Part shown: piece after piece, positions 34,441 through 42,253 of the stretch
Numbering within the stretch: position 1 is the first letter of the stretch
Layout of the letters: every line of letters begins with the position of its first letter
Source of the DNA: Eubacteriaceae bacterium
GTDB lineage: Bacteria > Bacillota > Clostridia > Peptostreptococcales > Anaerovoracaceae
NCBI GenBank assembly: GCA_902362435.1
Contig: CABIWW010000011.1
Span: 62,001 to 126,000 of the forward strand
DNA length: 64,000 nt
Direction: 5' to 3'
The notes under the pieces: generated by a model
The model's input: only the letters and a program-made list of their open reading frames with translations
The model's database searches: none
Told to the model about the DNA's origin: nothing
Translations under genes and position numbers: made by a program

Positions 34441-34970
34441 TAATCGACAAGATAGACAGCCGCCCCTGCTGGGGCGAGGGTGCAGAAATAATACTCCATA
34501 CGAACGATATGAACGCTGTAAAAGCTTTGATGGATAAATACGTTGAGGGCAAGGAATACGTCGCTGAAATCAAAAGAAAAAGGGCAAAACGAAGCCTTGA
34601 TGCGAATGCCTACTGCTGGGTATTGTGCAAGAAGATTGCGGATGTCCTGAGGAGCACAGATACAGAGATCTATCAGCACTGCATAAGGAGCTATGGAGTC
34701 AGTGATATCAGACCGGTGAAGAAAGAAGTTGCTGAGGATTTGTGTGCGATGTGGGATAAACAAGGACTTGGAAATTCGCACACTGTCATCGGCGATTCAA
34801 AAACGGAAGGATATGTAAATATAAAGTTCTTCTGGGGAAGCAGCAATTATAACACAGCTGATATGTCAAGGCTGATAGACGGGATAATTTCTGACTGTCA
34901 CGAGCTCGATATAGAGACGATGACTCCGAGTGAGCTTTCGAGGCTTAAAGCGGCATGGGGCGGTGATTAA
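34437..34970 (+). CDS. NinB-like phage recombination protein
   Basis: 177 residues with KRKRAKRSLDANAYCWVLCKKIADVL near 45-70, the hallmark of NinB/Orf-type phage proteins that load recombinases on SSB-coated DNA, and GNSHTVIGDSKTEGYVNIKFFWGSSNY later. Starts inside the stop of the preceding gene. The role is by family only. Confidence 0.75.
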   Translation: MIIDKIDSRPCWGEGAEIILHTNDMNAVKALMDKYVEGKEYVAEIKRKRAKRSLDANAYCWVLCKKIADVLRSTDTEIYQHCIRSYGVSDIRPVKKEVAEDLCAMWDKQGLGNSHTVIGDSKTEGYVNIKFFWGSSNYNTADMSRLIDGIISDCHELDIETMTPSELSRLKAAWGGD

Positions 34971-34971
34971 T

Positions 34972-35724
34972 ATGGCGGATACATATATAAAACTTTTTCG
35001 GAAAGCTACCGAAAATGATCTGTTCAACGAGAAGCCATTTGACCGCTGGCATGCGTTTGAATGGCTGCTGCTGAAAGCATGCAGGTTCGAAAAAACGGAG
35101 GTGATAAAAGGACAGGTCGTGAAGTTGGAAACGGGTCAGCTGATCGTGAGTTTGAGGAAGCTTGCCGAGACATTCGGCTGGAGCAGAGGAAAGCTAGAGC
35201 GTTTTTGCACCATGCTTGAAAGCATGCAGATGGCGTCGTTTGACCGAGCCACCTACGGAGCCAGTGTCGGTACCATCGTAACCATTGAAAATTACAGCAG
35301 ATACCAAGAGGGGCGAGCCACCAGTGAAGCCACCTATGAGACCACTAACAGTACCAGTGACAGGACCACTAACAGGACCACTAACAGGACCACTGACAGT
35401 ACCAGTATAAAGAAAGAAAAGAAAGACAAGAAAGATAAGAATAATATATATAATAGCGCGCGCACGCGCGTATCACACGGCGACGGTGTTTCTAAATTTA
35501 CAAAGCCGACGCTTCAGGAAGTGAAAGCCTACTGCATCGAGCGTAAAAACGATGTCGACCCAGAGAGGTTTATAGACTTTTATGAGTCTAACGGATGGAT
35601 GGTCGGAAAAAACAAAATGAAAGATTGGCGGGCAGCAGTACGGAACTGGGAACGCAATAGAGCGAGCAAGTCCGCAGAGAAAATACAGCAAGAAGGGAGG
35701 CTGGACTGGATCGATGAACTTTGA
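34972..35724 (+). CDS. Phage replication initiation-type protein with wHTH
   Basis: 250 residues. N-terminal winged-helix typical of phage replication organisers (WHAFEWLLLKACRFEKTEV, GQLIVSLRKLAETFGWSRGKLERF, TIVTIENYSRYQ), a Thr/Arg/Asn low-complexity linker built from a repeated TTNR unit at about 133-145, a Lys-rich stretch, then a C-terminal DnaD-like tail (FIDFYESNGWMVGKNKMKDWRAAVRNWER). Start at 34972 after GGCGGTG. The next gene is helicase-loader-like, completing a replication pair. Confidence 0.78.
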   Translation: MADTYIKLFRKATENDLFNEKPFDRWHAFEWLLLKACRFEKTEVIKGQVVKLETGQLIVSLRKLAETFGWSRGKLERFCTMLESMQMASFDRATYGASVGTIVTIENYSRYQEGRATSEATYETTNSTSDRTTNRTTNRTTDSTSIKKEKKDKKDKNNIYNSARTRVSHGDGVSKFTKPTLQEVKAYCIERKNDVDPERFIDFYESNGWMVGKNKMKDWRAAVRNWERNRASKSAEKIQQEGRLDWIDEL

Positions 35725-36259
35725 TGAATTTAAGAGACTGGTCAAAGGCATGAAGGCGGTTTACACATCGCAAAGCTTCTTACCGGATGCGAACAGCGTG
35801 AAAATCTGGTACGAGCTTTTGAAAGACATGCCATACGAGATAGCGAATGTGTCTATACAAAAGCACATGGCAACAAACAAGTTTCCGCCGACGGTCGCGG
35901 AAATACGATCCGGAGCCGCAGAGATAACGAGCAAACCTCGTGACTGGTCGGATGGCTGGGAAAGCTTTCGTAAAGCAGTAGGCAGATTCGGATATTACAG
36001 GCGAGGAGAAGCGTTCGCAAGCATGGACGAAATCACAAGGAAAGTGGTGAAGCGTCTGGGATGGAAAGAACTGTGCATGAGTGAGAATATCATGCAAGAT
36101 CGGGCGAATTTCCGAATGGTCTACGAGCAGGAGCAAAGTAAGGCGAAAGAGATGCTCGCGCTTCCGGAAAGCCTGAAGCGAAATCTGGCCAGACTTCAAG
36201 AGGGAAAACGCAAGGACATCGAGGGCGTGCAGCGACTGGTGGAGAGTGACGATGAATAA
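35714..36259 (+). CDS. Replicative helicase loader/inhibitor-like protein
   Basis: 181 residues; the N-terminal MNFDEFKRLVKGMKAVY, WYELLKDMPYEIANVSIQKHMATNKFPPTVAEIR fits the SPP1 G39P-type loader/inhibitor domain found in phages. The C-terminal half is helical with a GWESFRKAVGRFGYYRRGEA segment. It overlaps the replication protein gene by 11 bases. It probably recruits the host DnaB-type helicase. Confidence 0.78.
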   Translation: MNFDEFKRLVKGMKAVYTSQSFLPDANSVKIWYELLKDMPYEIANVSIQKHMATNKFPPTVAEIRSGAAEITSKPRDWSDGWESFRKAVGRFGYYRRGEAFASMDEITRKVVKRLGWKELCMSENIMQDRANFRMVYEQEQSKAKEMLALPESLKRNLARLQEGKRKDIEGVQRLVESDDE

Positions 36260-36518
36260 TAACTTGGTTGCTCTAGGCATGAAGGCGGAATCATTAGGGA
36301 TATATGCAGTCGAGAGCAAGGATCCGCGCATCGTGTATTTTTATAACGATGGTGAATATGCTATCTGCACAAAAGGGTTCGTATGGCGGTTTTCAGAAGA
36401 AGAGGCCGAGGAGATTGCAGAGGGGTTCAGAGGGGTCACGAAGAGCACTGTGCTGAAAGAACTGCGGGAGATAATTGAGGATGTTAAATATCTCAGAAAA
36501 ACAGGAGTGAGGACATGA
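36252..36518 (+). CDS. Phage hypothetical protein
   Basis: 88 residues: alpha/beta N-terminus (RIVYFYNDGEYAICTKGFVWRF) and helical C-terminus. No family recognised. Starts within the 3' end of the helicase-loader gene and overlaps the next gene by 4 bases, so it is likely translated. Confidence 0.6.
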   Translation: MNNNLVALGMKAESLGIYAVESKDPRIVYFYNDGEYAICTKGFVWRFSEEEAEEIAEGFRGVTKSTVLKELREIIEDVKYLRKTGVRT

Positions 36519-36703
36519 TAGAGTGCATAAAGTGCGCAGAGAGACATCCTGCATGTCAGGATAGTTGCAAAAGATTTCTAGAGGATAAAGCTCAGCGCAA
36601 CGAAAAGGCGGAGCGGATACGGAAGGCGAAAGCGAGTGATAAGCTCGCAAGCGATGTCGCAATAAGTTTATACAACGAAAGAAGACGGAAGGCGAATCGC
36701 TAG
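36515..36703 (+). CDS. Small Cys-containing phage protein
   Basis: 62 residues; four cysteines in the first 18 (CIKCAERHPACQDSC) could bind zinc, followed by a basic helix rich in Lys, Arg and Glu. Unknown function; tight operon position. Confidence 0.6.
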   Translation: MIECIKCAERHPACQDSCKRFLEDKAQRNEKAERIRKAKASDKLASDVAISLYNERRRKANR

Positions 36704-36711
36704 GGGGACGT

Positions 36712-37044
36712 ATGAATAGCAGAAATAAAGGTGCGGCAGGCGAACGCGAACTAGCGGCAGTGCTGCGAGAATACGGATTCGATGCCAGGCGCGGTCAGCA
36801 ATATTGCGGAGCAAACGGAGACGCAGATGTGGTCGGGCTTCCGGGCGTACATATCGAATGCAAACGAGTAGAAAAGCTCAATATAGACAATGCCATAGAA
36901 CAGGCGATCAGTGATAGCAAAAATGATGAAATGCCGGCGGTATTTCATCGAAAAAACCGTAAAAAATGGCTTGTAACAATAAGTTTGGAAGATTTCATGA
37001 AGTTATACAAGGAGAAGGGAAATGAAAGCATACAAAGGGTTTAA
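36712..37044 (+). CDS. Holliday-junction-resolvase-like PD-(D/E)XK nuclease
   Basis: 110 residues: RNKGAAGERELAAVLREYGF with the first Glu, ARRGQQYCGANGDADVVGLPGVHIECKRVE carrying the D...ExK active site, and a C-terminal strand-helix (KKWLVTISLEDFMKLY). This is the compact Hjc/archaeal-resolvase-like nuclease fold seen in many phages. Its end overlaps the next gene by 23 bases. Confidence 0.8.
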   Translation: MNSRNKGAAGERELAAVLREYGFDARRGQQYCGANGDADVVGLPGVHIECKRVEKLNIDNAIEQAISDSKNDEMPAVFHRKNRKKWLVTISLEDFMKLYKEKGNESIQRV

Positions 37045-37780
37045 TAACAAACTACAGTGCAGAGAATTTCAGTACAAGGTAGGGGAAACCTACGAGGAAG
37101 AAAAAGCGGAATTATGCAACTGCGGATTCCACGCATGCGAAGCGCCGCTAGATGTTTTCGGTTATTATCCGCCTGCGGACAGTAGATACTGCGAGGTTGA
37201 ATTAGAGGATGTGAGTGAAAAAACATCTGACGATAGCAAAAGGTGTGCAAGAAAAATCAGTATCGGAGCGGAAATTGGAATAAAGGGAATAGTTGAAGCT
37301 GGCGTGAAATTTATCATGGACAAGGTCGACTGGAACGGCGCGAAAGAATCAAATACGGGTTACGGAAGCGCCGCGACAAATACGGGCGACAGAAGCGCCG
37401 CGACAAATACGGGTTACGGAAGCGCCGCGACAAATACGGGTTACGGAAGCGCCGCGACAAATACGGGCGACAGAAGCGCCGCGACAAATACGGGCGACGG
37501 AAGCGCCGCGACAAATACGGGTTACGGAAGCGCCGCGACAAATACGGGCGACAGAAGCGCCGCGATTGTAGAGGGTAAGGAATCAATTGCAATCGCTACA
37601 GGAATTGAAGGAAAGGCAAAGGGTGCGTTAGGATGCTTTATTGTTCTTGCCGAGTGGTGCAAGGATGGAAATTATGAGTGGCACATTAAAGATGTAAAGT
37701 CTGCTGTAGTGGACGGAGAAACAATCAAAGCAAACACGTTCTATATGTTGAAAGATGGAGAATTTACGGAGGTAGAATAA
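37022..37780 (+). CDS. DUF7666-domain protein with nonapeptide repeats
   Basis: 252 residues. The N-terminal ~85 (KAYKGFNNKLQCREFQYKVG, LCNCGFHACEAPLDVFGYYPP, SRYCEVELE) match a domain of unknown function common in phages. Residues 111-182 are eight 9-residue repeats of the form NTG[YD][GR]SAAT, likely a small beta-solenoid, followed by a C-terminal domain that resumes (GCFIVLAEWCKDGNYEWHIKDVKS). ATG at 37022 after AAGGAGAAG. The repeat number could vary between strains. Function unknown. Confidence 0.75.
   Translation: MKAYKGFNNKLQCREFQYKVGETYEEEKAELCNCGFHACEAPLDVFGYYPPADSRYCEVELEDVSEKTSDDSKRCARKISIGAEIGIKGIVEAGVKFIMDKVDWNGAKESNTGYGSAATNTGDRSAATNTGYGSAATNTGYGSAATNTGDRSAATNTGDGSAATNTGYGSAATNTGDRSAAIVEGKESIAIATGIEGKAKGALGCFIVLAEWCKDGNYEWHIKDVKSAVVDGETIKANTFYMLKDGEFTEVE
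37352..37567 (+). repeat. Eight 27-bp tandem repeats inside coding sequence
   Basis: The 27-bp unit encodes NTGYGSAAT or NTGDRSAAT; copies differ mainly at the Tyr/Asp and Gly/Arg codons, and the rest is nearly identical DNA. Such near-perfect repeats expand and contract easily by slippage or recombination. Confidence 0.92.
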
Positions 37781-38031
37781 TGGTTCACAACACGGGAGAT
37801 AAATTTGTAATTGAAATCGGTGAAGTTATTGAAAGACACGGTGAGCCGCGATTGTATAAGATAGCGGGCTTCAATGCTTTGGTATTTGATGAGTTTGGGT
37901 TGAACAAGCTTGGAAAGCTCACGAACGGGGTGGATGCGTTCTCGTACGGCAAAGGTTTTATTGATGGAGCGAATACAGAAAGAAACAGAATAAGACGAGC
38001 AATCGAAAAGATTGACAGAGAGGAGAAATAA
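37780..38031 (+). CDS. Phage hypothetical protein
   Basis: 83 residues: beta-rich start (GDKFVIEIGEVIERHGEPRLYKIAGF) and a helical end containing DAFSYGKGFIDGANTERNRIRRAI. Similar small proteins sit beside SSB in other phages, but I cannot assign a role. ATG overlaps the previous stop; its stop overlaps the ssb start. Confidence 0.6.
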   Translation: MVHNTGDKFVIEIGEVIERHGEPRLYKIAGFNALVFDEFGLNKLGKLTNGVDAFSYGKGFIDGANTERNRIRRAIEKIDREEK

Positions 38032-38438
38032 TGAACTCGGTAGTACTGATTGGAAGATTGACCAAGGATCCTGAGGTTAGATATACAACAGGGCAGGAAC
38101 CAATGGCCATTGCAACATTCTCGGTGGCGGTAGACAGGCCGGTAAGATCCGGGCAAGAAAAGAAAACAGATTTTCCTAGAGTTACGGTGCTTGGCCGTCA
38201 GGCGGAAAACTGCGAGAGATATCTGGCAAAAGGTAGACTTGTCGGCATCCAGGGCAGAATACAGACAGGCAGTTATACCAATAAAGACGGCGCTACAGTA
38301 TATACAACGGATGTAGTGGCTAACAGAGTAGAATTTCTGGAATGGGGAAATAAGGAATCCCAGAATAGCGGGCACGATCATCAACAAGACGGTGTGCCGA
38401 GCGGGTTTGCAGCATTAGACGATGACATACCATTCTGA
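38031..38438 (+). CDS. ssb: Single-stranded DNA-binding protein
   Basis: 135-residue OB-fold SSB: MNSVVLIGRLTKDPEVRYTT, FSVAVDRPV, GRLVGIQGRIQTGSYTNKDG, and the acidic tip DDDIPF that binds partner proteins. Shorter linker than host SSB. GAGGAG lies ahead of the ATG. Serves phage replication and recombination with the ERF and NinB-like proteins. Confidence 0.95.
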   Translation: MNSVVLIGRLTKDPEVRYTTGQEPMAIATFSVAVDRPVRSGQEKKTDFPRVTVLGRQAENCERYLAKGRLVGIQGRIQTGSYTNKDGATVYTTDVVANRVEFLEWGNKESQNSGHDHQQDGVPSGFAALDDDIPF

Positions 38439-38556
38439 TATCACGGACGATGGTTGGAGCGCATTGTGCATAGCGATTTTGTGTTATCTTTCGCCTGACG
38501 AAGCGTTTGAACGGCTTGCGGGCGGTGCGAGCTGTTTGAGAAAGAAGACGGGGTGA
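38422..38556 (+). CDS. 44-residue small protein overlapping ssb end
   Basis: ATG at 38422 inside the last codons of ssb; product begins MTYHSDITDDGWSALCIAIL and ends LRKKTG. No strong ribosome site, so it would rely on coupling to ssb. It fills the gap to the next gene exactly, which favours it modestly. Confidence 0.4.
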   Translation: MTYHSDITDDGWSALCIAILCYLSPDEAFERLAGGASCLRKKTG

Positions 38557-38560
38557 TAGA

Positions 38561-38773
38561 ATGACGAACAGAGAATACATGATAGGCTTGTTGTCAAGTT
38601 CAGGCTTTGTGGATGATGGCGGAGCGTCGTATGAAGCTATGGTCTATTACAACGTAAACTGCCCTTATTACGCTGGTGACGAGAGAGGGCATTGTAGCGC
38701 AGATGGGAAAATAAGCAGGAAAAATTGTTTTCCCTGCAAAGAGGAGTGGCTTGATAGTGAAGTTGATGAATGA
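38561..38773 (+). CDS. Small Cys-rich phage protein
   Basis: 70 residues with four cysteines (NCPYYAGDERGHC, NCFPCKEEW) suggesting a zinc site, and an N-terminal helix MTNREYMIGLLSSSGFVDDG. Common type in phage early regions; function unknown. Confidence 0.6.
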   Translation: MTNREYMIGLLSSSGFVDDGGASYEAMVYYNVNCPYYAGDERGHCSADGKISRKNCFPCKEEWLDSEVDE

Positions 38774-38781
38774 GGTAAAAA

Positions 38782-38982
38782 ATGAGAACGGAACATCCAT
38801 GTGATATATGCAAACACGATGATTGCCCATATGATTGCGTATGGAATACATTTTGTACGAAAAAGTACGAATGTACTGAATACGATTGTTTTCTGAATTA
38901 CGAGGGTAGTTGTAATGGTAGTTTTTACGATGTGTGCCAATTGTGTACAGACTTAACGGAAAAAGAGGAGATTGATGAATGA
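38782..38982 (+). CDS. Small Cys-rich phage protein
   Basis: 66 residues with ten cysteines (CDICKHDDCPYDC, FCTKKYEC, CFLNYEGSC, CQLC), implying two or more metal or disulfide sites. AGGTAAAAA precedes the ATG. Function unknown. It overlaps the next gene by 4 bases. Confidence 0.6.
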   Translation: MRTEHPCDICKHDDCPYDCVWNTFCTKKYECTEYDCFLNYEGSCNGSFYDVCQLCTDLTEKEEIDE

Positions 38983-39587
38983 TGATACAAGATAGCGGAA
39001 ACAGACGAGAATACGAGAGTGGTGCAGTCAGAGACATTCAGGAAGGCAAAGGTAGATGCGATCTGATGCCTTTGGACGTTGTAATAAATTGGTTGCAATA
39101 TACAGAATTGATAGACAGTCGCGAACTGGACATTCTTTCATGTATTGAACAGTACAGAAACGGAGAAAACACTTATCTGCTGTACAAAGCACTTGACCTG
39201 TTTGCCTGTGCTACTGATTATGCAACCGCTGTAGATGTGATTCTCGAAGTATCTAAACACTTCGAGGAAGGGGCAAAAAAATACGGAGAAGATAACTGGA
39301 AAAAAGGAATACCTGAATCGAGTTATATAGACAGCGCAGTCAGACATTATCTCAAGTGGCTGAGGGATGATGACGATGAGCGACATGATAGAGCGTTCGT
39401 TTGGAATATCATGTGCCTGATCTGGACGCATGAGCATATCACGAACAAGCAGGGGATGCCGGAAATGGCGATTCGCTGCGTTGAAACGGATTGTTATTTC
39501 AATGATGATTATTGCTTTTGTACGTCGCATAATGAATCATGCAATCCGGCACGCGGGAAAGAATGCGCCGGATATAGCGCAGACTGA
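38979..39587 (+). CDS. dATP/dGTP diphosphohydrolase-domain protein
   Basis: 202 residues. The core VRDIQEGKGRCDLMPLDVV, HFEEGAKKYGEDNWKKGIPESSYIDSAVRHYLKWLRDDDDERHDRAFVWNIMCLIWT matches the phage MazG-like family described as dATP/dGTP diphosphohydrolase (formerly DUF5664), with helix-borne Glu/Asp metal ligands. The C-terminal ~40 residues add a Cys-rich tail (CVETDCYF, CFCTSHNESC). It may adjust the dNTP pool for phage DNA synthesis. Activity not verifiable here. Confidence 0.8.
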   Translation: MMIQDSGNRREYESGAVRDIQEGKGRCDLMPLDVVINWLQYTELIDSRELDILSCIEQYRNGENTYLLYKALDLFACATDYATAVDVILEVSKHFEEGAKKYGEDNWKKGIPESSYIDSAVRHYLKWLRDDDDERHDRAFVWNIMCLIWTHEHITNKQGMPEMAIRCVETDCYFNDDYCFCTSHNESCNPARGKECAGYSAD

Positions 39588-39598
39588 GAGGTGGCAAT

Positions 39599-39883
39599 AT
39601 GCAGAGGGCGAAGATCAAGAAGAAAAAGATACAGCTAACAGCGTCGGAATTGAACAAGCTAAAGCGCGAGGTCACCAAGAATGCGACAGATAAAGCCTGC
39701 TTGATACTGCTTGCGGCTGTCGCTGATGAGCTGAGTATTGACGACGATCAGCTGTGCAATATAATGTCACGCACTGACAGATATGCTTCGTATGTAAGCA
39801 ATCATATAGCCAAGATGGAAGATATCAGAGAGACGATACAGAAGAAGACAGGGATATTACTGAAAGGGTGGAGCGATGAATAG
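39599..39883 (+). CDS. Phage hypothetical protein
   Basis: 94 residues, basic N-terminus (MQRAKIKKKKIQLTASELNK) then a helical body. GAGAGGTGG lies ahead of the ATG; the stop overlaps the next gene. Family not recognised. Confidence 0.6.
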   Translation: MQRAKIKKKKIQLTASELNKLKREVTKNATDKACLILLAAVADELSIDDDQLCNIMSRTDRYASYVSNHIAKMEDIRETIQKKTGILLKGWSDE

Positions 39884-40298
39884 ATACATAGGGTTCGATG
39901 TTATAAAATTTCTAAAGGAATCCAGAGGATGGGAAGAGGAAAAGAAAAAACTGCAAGAAGAACTTGACAGTATAACGGAGATTCAGGGGAAGGATAACTC
40001 ACCCGTGCGATCAAGGCGCATCAATGATACGGTGTCAAGTGTGGCGGCCGCAAGAGAACGGATCCAGAATGATATTGACCGCATAGAATATTACGAACAT
40101 GCGTTGGATTTCGCAATGCGATACATCACAGAGGCTGAAAAAGAAGTGATAGAGCTGTTTTTCTTCGGCAGAGGGTATATATCTGCACGTGTGGATAAAT
40201 TTAGCTTTGAACATGCGATATGCCGCTCTGACGTGTACAGCCTTAGGAGGCAGGCTATTGACCACCTATCCAGAATCATAACAAGGAGATTTTTATAG
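39876..40298 (+). CDS. Sigma-like/ArpU-type late transcription regulator (putative)
   Basis: 140 residues. The N-terminal two-thirds are a coiled helix; the C-terminal part (YITEAEKEVIELFFFGRGYISARVDKF then YSLRRQAIDHLSRIITRRFL) resembles sigma-70 region 4/ArpU-RinA proteins that switch on late genes in Gram-positive phages. It is the last rightward early gene, before a strong terminator and ahead of the packaging genes, which is where such regulators sit. Assignment is by pattern only. Confidence 0.65.
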   Translation: MNRYIGFDVIKFLKESRGWEEEKKKLQEELDSITEIQGKDNSPVRSRRINDTVSSVAAARERIQNDIDRIEYYEHALDFAMRYITEAEKEVIELFFFGRGYISARVDKFSFEHAICRSDVYSLRRQAIDHLSRIITRRFL

Positions 40299-40299
40299 T

Positions 40300-40338
40300 A
40301 CAAAACGACAGTAACCAAGGCGGTTGCTGTCGTTTTGT
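40300..40338. terminator. Bidirectional terminator
   Basis: ACAAAACGACAG (40300-40311) pairs perfectly with CTGTCGTTTTGT (40327-40338), with inner AACC/GGTT. Lies between the converging early operon and the minus-strand toxin gene. Confidence 0.9.
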
Positions 40339-40341
40339 AAT

Positions 40342-40809
40342 TTAGGTATGTTTGAGACGTGATCTGCAAACGCATGTATCGTTATCCCCGTGCCCTTCAT
40401 CATACCACAGTATATTGAAGACTCTGCCGGTCATGTAGCCATATAGCCTTTGTTTGCCTGATAAACTCAGGGAGATAAGCGACTCGGCCTCTATGTACTT
40501 AGAAACTAATCTGTCTTGCGCTGCTTTGTTTAAATCTTTCAGGTCCAGTGAGTGATTTTGCTTCTTGCTTCCGACAAGTATTTCGCTCCACTTTTGTGTT
40601 TCAAGTCCCCTTAGTTTCGGCAATATCTCAGTCCAAATAAGGTCGCCTAAATGATCTTGTGAAAACGCCCATTTCTCAGTATCAGCGTTTGAAAATGTCC
40701 ATGCCGGTGTCTGGGAATAATATTGCTCAGGGTCACCGCCCTGAGCAATATGTTGTCCTTTTGGGTTTGCTTTTTGCCTGATCTTCTTTTCTCTTTTAGA
40801 TCCCGCCAT
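40342..40809 (-). CDS. Putative toxin partner of the Panacea antitoxin
   Basis: 155 residues: basic N-terminus, then EKWAFSQDHLGDLIWTEILPKLRGLETQKW, HSLDLKDLNKAAQDRL and a C-terminal strand region LSGKQRLYGYMTGRVFNILWYDEGHG. Short proteins with this ending lie next to Panacea-domain antitoxins and may have a RelE-like fold; I infer toxin status mostly from position. It overlaps the antitoxin gene by 14 bases and is transcribed after it, as in many such pairs. Confidence 0.65.
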   Translation of the reverse strand: MAGSKREKKIRQKANPKGQHIAQGGDPEQYYSQTPAWTFSNADTEKWAFSQDHLGDLIWTEILPKLRGLETQKWSEILVGSKKQNHSLDLKDLNKAAQDRLVSKYIEAESLISLSLSGKQRLYGYMTGRVFNILWYDEGHGDNDTCVCRSRLKHT

Positions 40810-41227
40810 AATACATCGCCATGCTTTCTTTTGTTATTACATTACTACATCCGGCACCTAACGGTACGCCTTTCCTTGCATTGATCCAAGGATCCTCCAT
40901 GTGTGTTAATTGGCTTAACCATTGCGCATCATGTTTGCCATAGTAATCAAGTATTTTGTCGATTGTGTCTTTCTGGTCATCAGAGAGATCCCCGTCACCT
41001 CCGCTCTCGTCGTTGGCACTTACGGAATACTCCCCTTGAGTCTTGAAAAATAATTCAGGGCAAACGGGTCCGTTCGCCCAAGCTTGAAAATCTTCATTAA
41101 ATAAAGGCTGTTCACCCCATACAAGCGACCATGCCTGGGCATAGTAGCAAAGCTTTTGAAGCTTCATCGTAGACATGGGACCTGACTGCTCAAGAATATA
41201 TTTTGCTGTGTCAAATACATTTGCCAT
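40796..41227 (-). CDS. Panacea-domain (SocA/DUF4065-like) antitoxin
   Basis: 143 residues with MKLQKLCYYAQAWSLVWGEQPLF, FQAWANGPVCPELF and MAMYYGG, the core of the Panacea/SocA domain. PanA proteins neutralise unrelated toxins (established); the neighbour is therefore the likely toxin. GGAGGGAGG precedes the ATG. It starts the leftward pair; the 93 bases to the next upstream gene contain its likely promoter. Confidence 0.85.
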   Translation of the reverse strand: MANVFDTAKYILEQSGPMSTMKLQKLCYYAQAWSLVWGEQPLFNEDFQAWANGPVCPELFFKTQGEYSVSANDESGGDGDLSDDQKDTIDKILDYYGKHDAQWLSQLTHMEDPWINARKGVPLGAGCSNVITKESMAMYYGGI

Positions 41228-41320
41228 GACAAAACCTCCCTCCGTTGTTTTATTGTCTCCATATATTTTTACTATAACATGTATTTGTATTGGCTGAAAG
41301 TGATAAATTAAAACTAAGGT

Positions 41321-41488
41321 TTAAAATATTGTCTCAATCTCGTTGTAATCATCATCCAAACGAAATAGGTTAAAAACGGAGTGACCGTATTCTTCTAATT
41401 TCCACATTTCAGACAGTGCTTCGTCATCGCTGTTTGCTAAGATGATTTCAAAATTATCATCCTCAATCTCAACTCTGTAAGTGTTCAT
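41321..41488 (-). CDS. 55-residue acidic small protein
   Basis: ATG at 41488 preceded by GGAGGTAC. Product starts MNTYRVEIEDDNFEIILANS and ends DDYNEIETIF; strongly acidic, one domain. Part of the leftward accessory island. No family recognised. Confidence 0.6.
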   Translation of the reverse strand: MNTYRVEIEDDNFEIILANSDDEALSEMWKLEEYGHSVFNLFRLDDDYNEIETIF

Positions 41489-41509
41489 AGCTTGTACCTC
41501 CTGGGGGCT

Positions 41510-42238
41510 TTATGCCCCCACTGTTTCGATTGTGTAATAAAAGTTTGTGCTGTAATAGTCAACCATGCTGTTACTTTCGTCGTATCTGTACGCTGCAACG
41601 ATGCCATTGATTGCTTCGAGCTTTGTCAAAAACTCCGGCGAGTATACAGTGTAGTTGCTGCAGTGGTAGTTATTTATCTGGATACCTTTGCGCGAGCGTT
41701 CCCACTCGTACTTTGCAACTGCTTCTCTGACGGTTTTCTGATGTGCACTGTCCATCTCATAGTATTTACTAACATCAATGGTATTCGCTCCATCGTAGAC
41801 CCAAGCGCCCTTTACTTTGTAACTTTCTGCGAACTCCGCAAGGTCCGTCATATCTTCATCGTGGATCTTTACCTTTACTAGGATTGACTGACCGCCGGAG
41901 TAGGTCCTGCATGATACCGTTGCTCCCTTGATCCCAGCGGCTTTAATATCCTGTCGGATCGCTTTCGACAGGTCCGCACCATACAGTGATTTATTGGACT
42001 TGCTGCCATAAACGGCACCGCCGCCCATGTACCCATCAGTAACAACCGTCGCTTCATCGTGCCCCTGAATGGCTGCGATCAGTTCGGACTCGCTGGCAAA
42101 TCCATACCAGCAAGCCTTTTTGCCGTTCCATCTCATATTTAAACCCTTGAGTGCATCCCGCACTTCAAACGGCGGGATTGCATCAAAGTATACTTCGTGT
42201 GAATTGTATTTTGCGTTTTCTCTAATTTCGTATGTCAT
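41510..42238 (-). CDS. LPD29-like domain protein
   Basis: 242 residues. N-terminal segment YNSHEVYFDAIPPFEVRDALKGLNMRWNGKKACWYGF, then a middle domain LSKAIRQDIKAAGIKGATVSCRTY followed by SILVKVKIHDEDMTDLAEF that resembles the large-polyvalent-protein-associated LPD29 domain of mobile elements, and a C-terminal Tyr/Asn-rich domain (NYHCSNYTVYSPEFL). AGAGGAG precedes the ATG. Polyvalent-protein domains often occur in proteins entering cells with mobile DNA; role here unknown. Confidence 0.65.
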   Translation of the reverse strand: MTYEIRENAKYNSHEVYFDAIPPFEVRDALKGLNMRWNGKKACWYGFASESELIAAIQGHDEATVVTDGYMGGGAVYGSKSNKSLYGADLSKAIRQDIKAAGIKGATVSCRTYSGGQSILVKVKIHDEDMTDLAEFAESYKVKGAWVYDGANTIDVSKYYEMDSAHQKTVREAVAKYEWERSRKGIQINNYHCSNYTVYSPEFLTKLEAINGIVAAYRYDESNSMVDYYSTNFYYTIETVGA

Positions 42239-42253
42239 GGTTTTTCTCCTCTC

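Noticed and set aside
37352..37567. Tandem 27-bp repeats as a CRISPR or iteron origin
   Set aside because: No spacers, in frame with a protein, multiple of three; coding repeats explain them.
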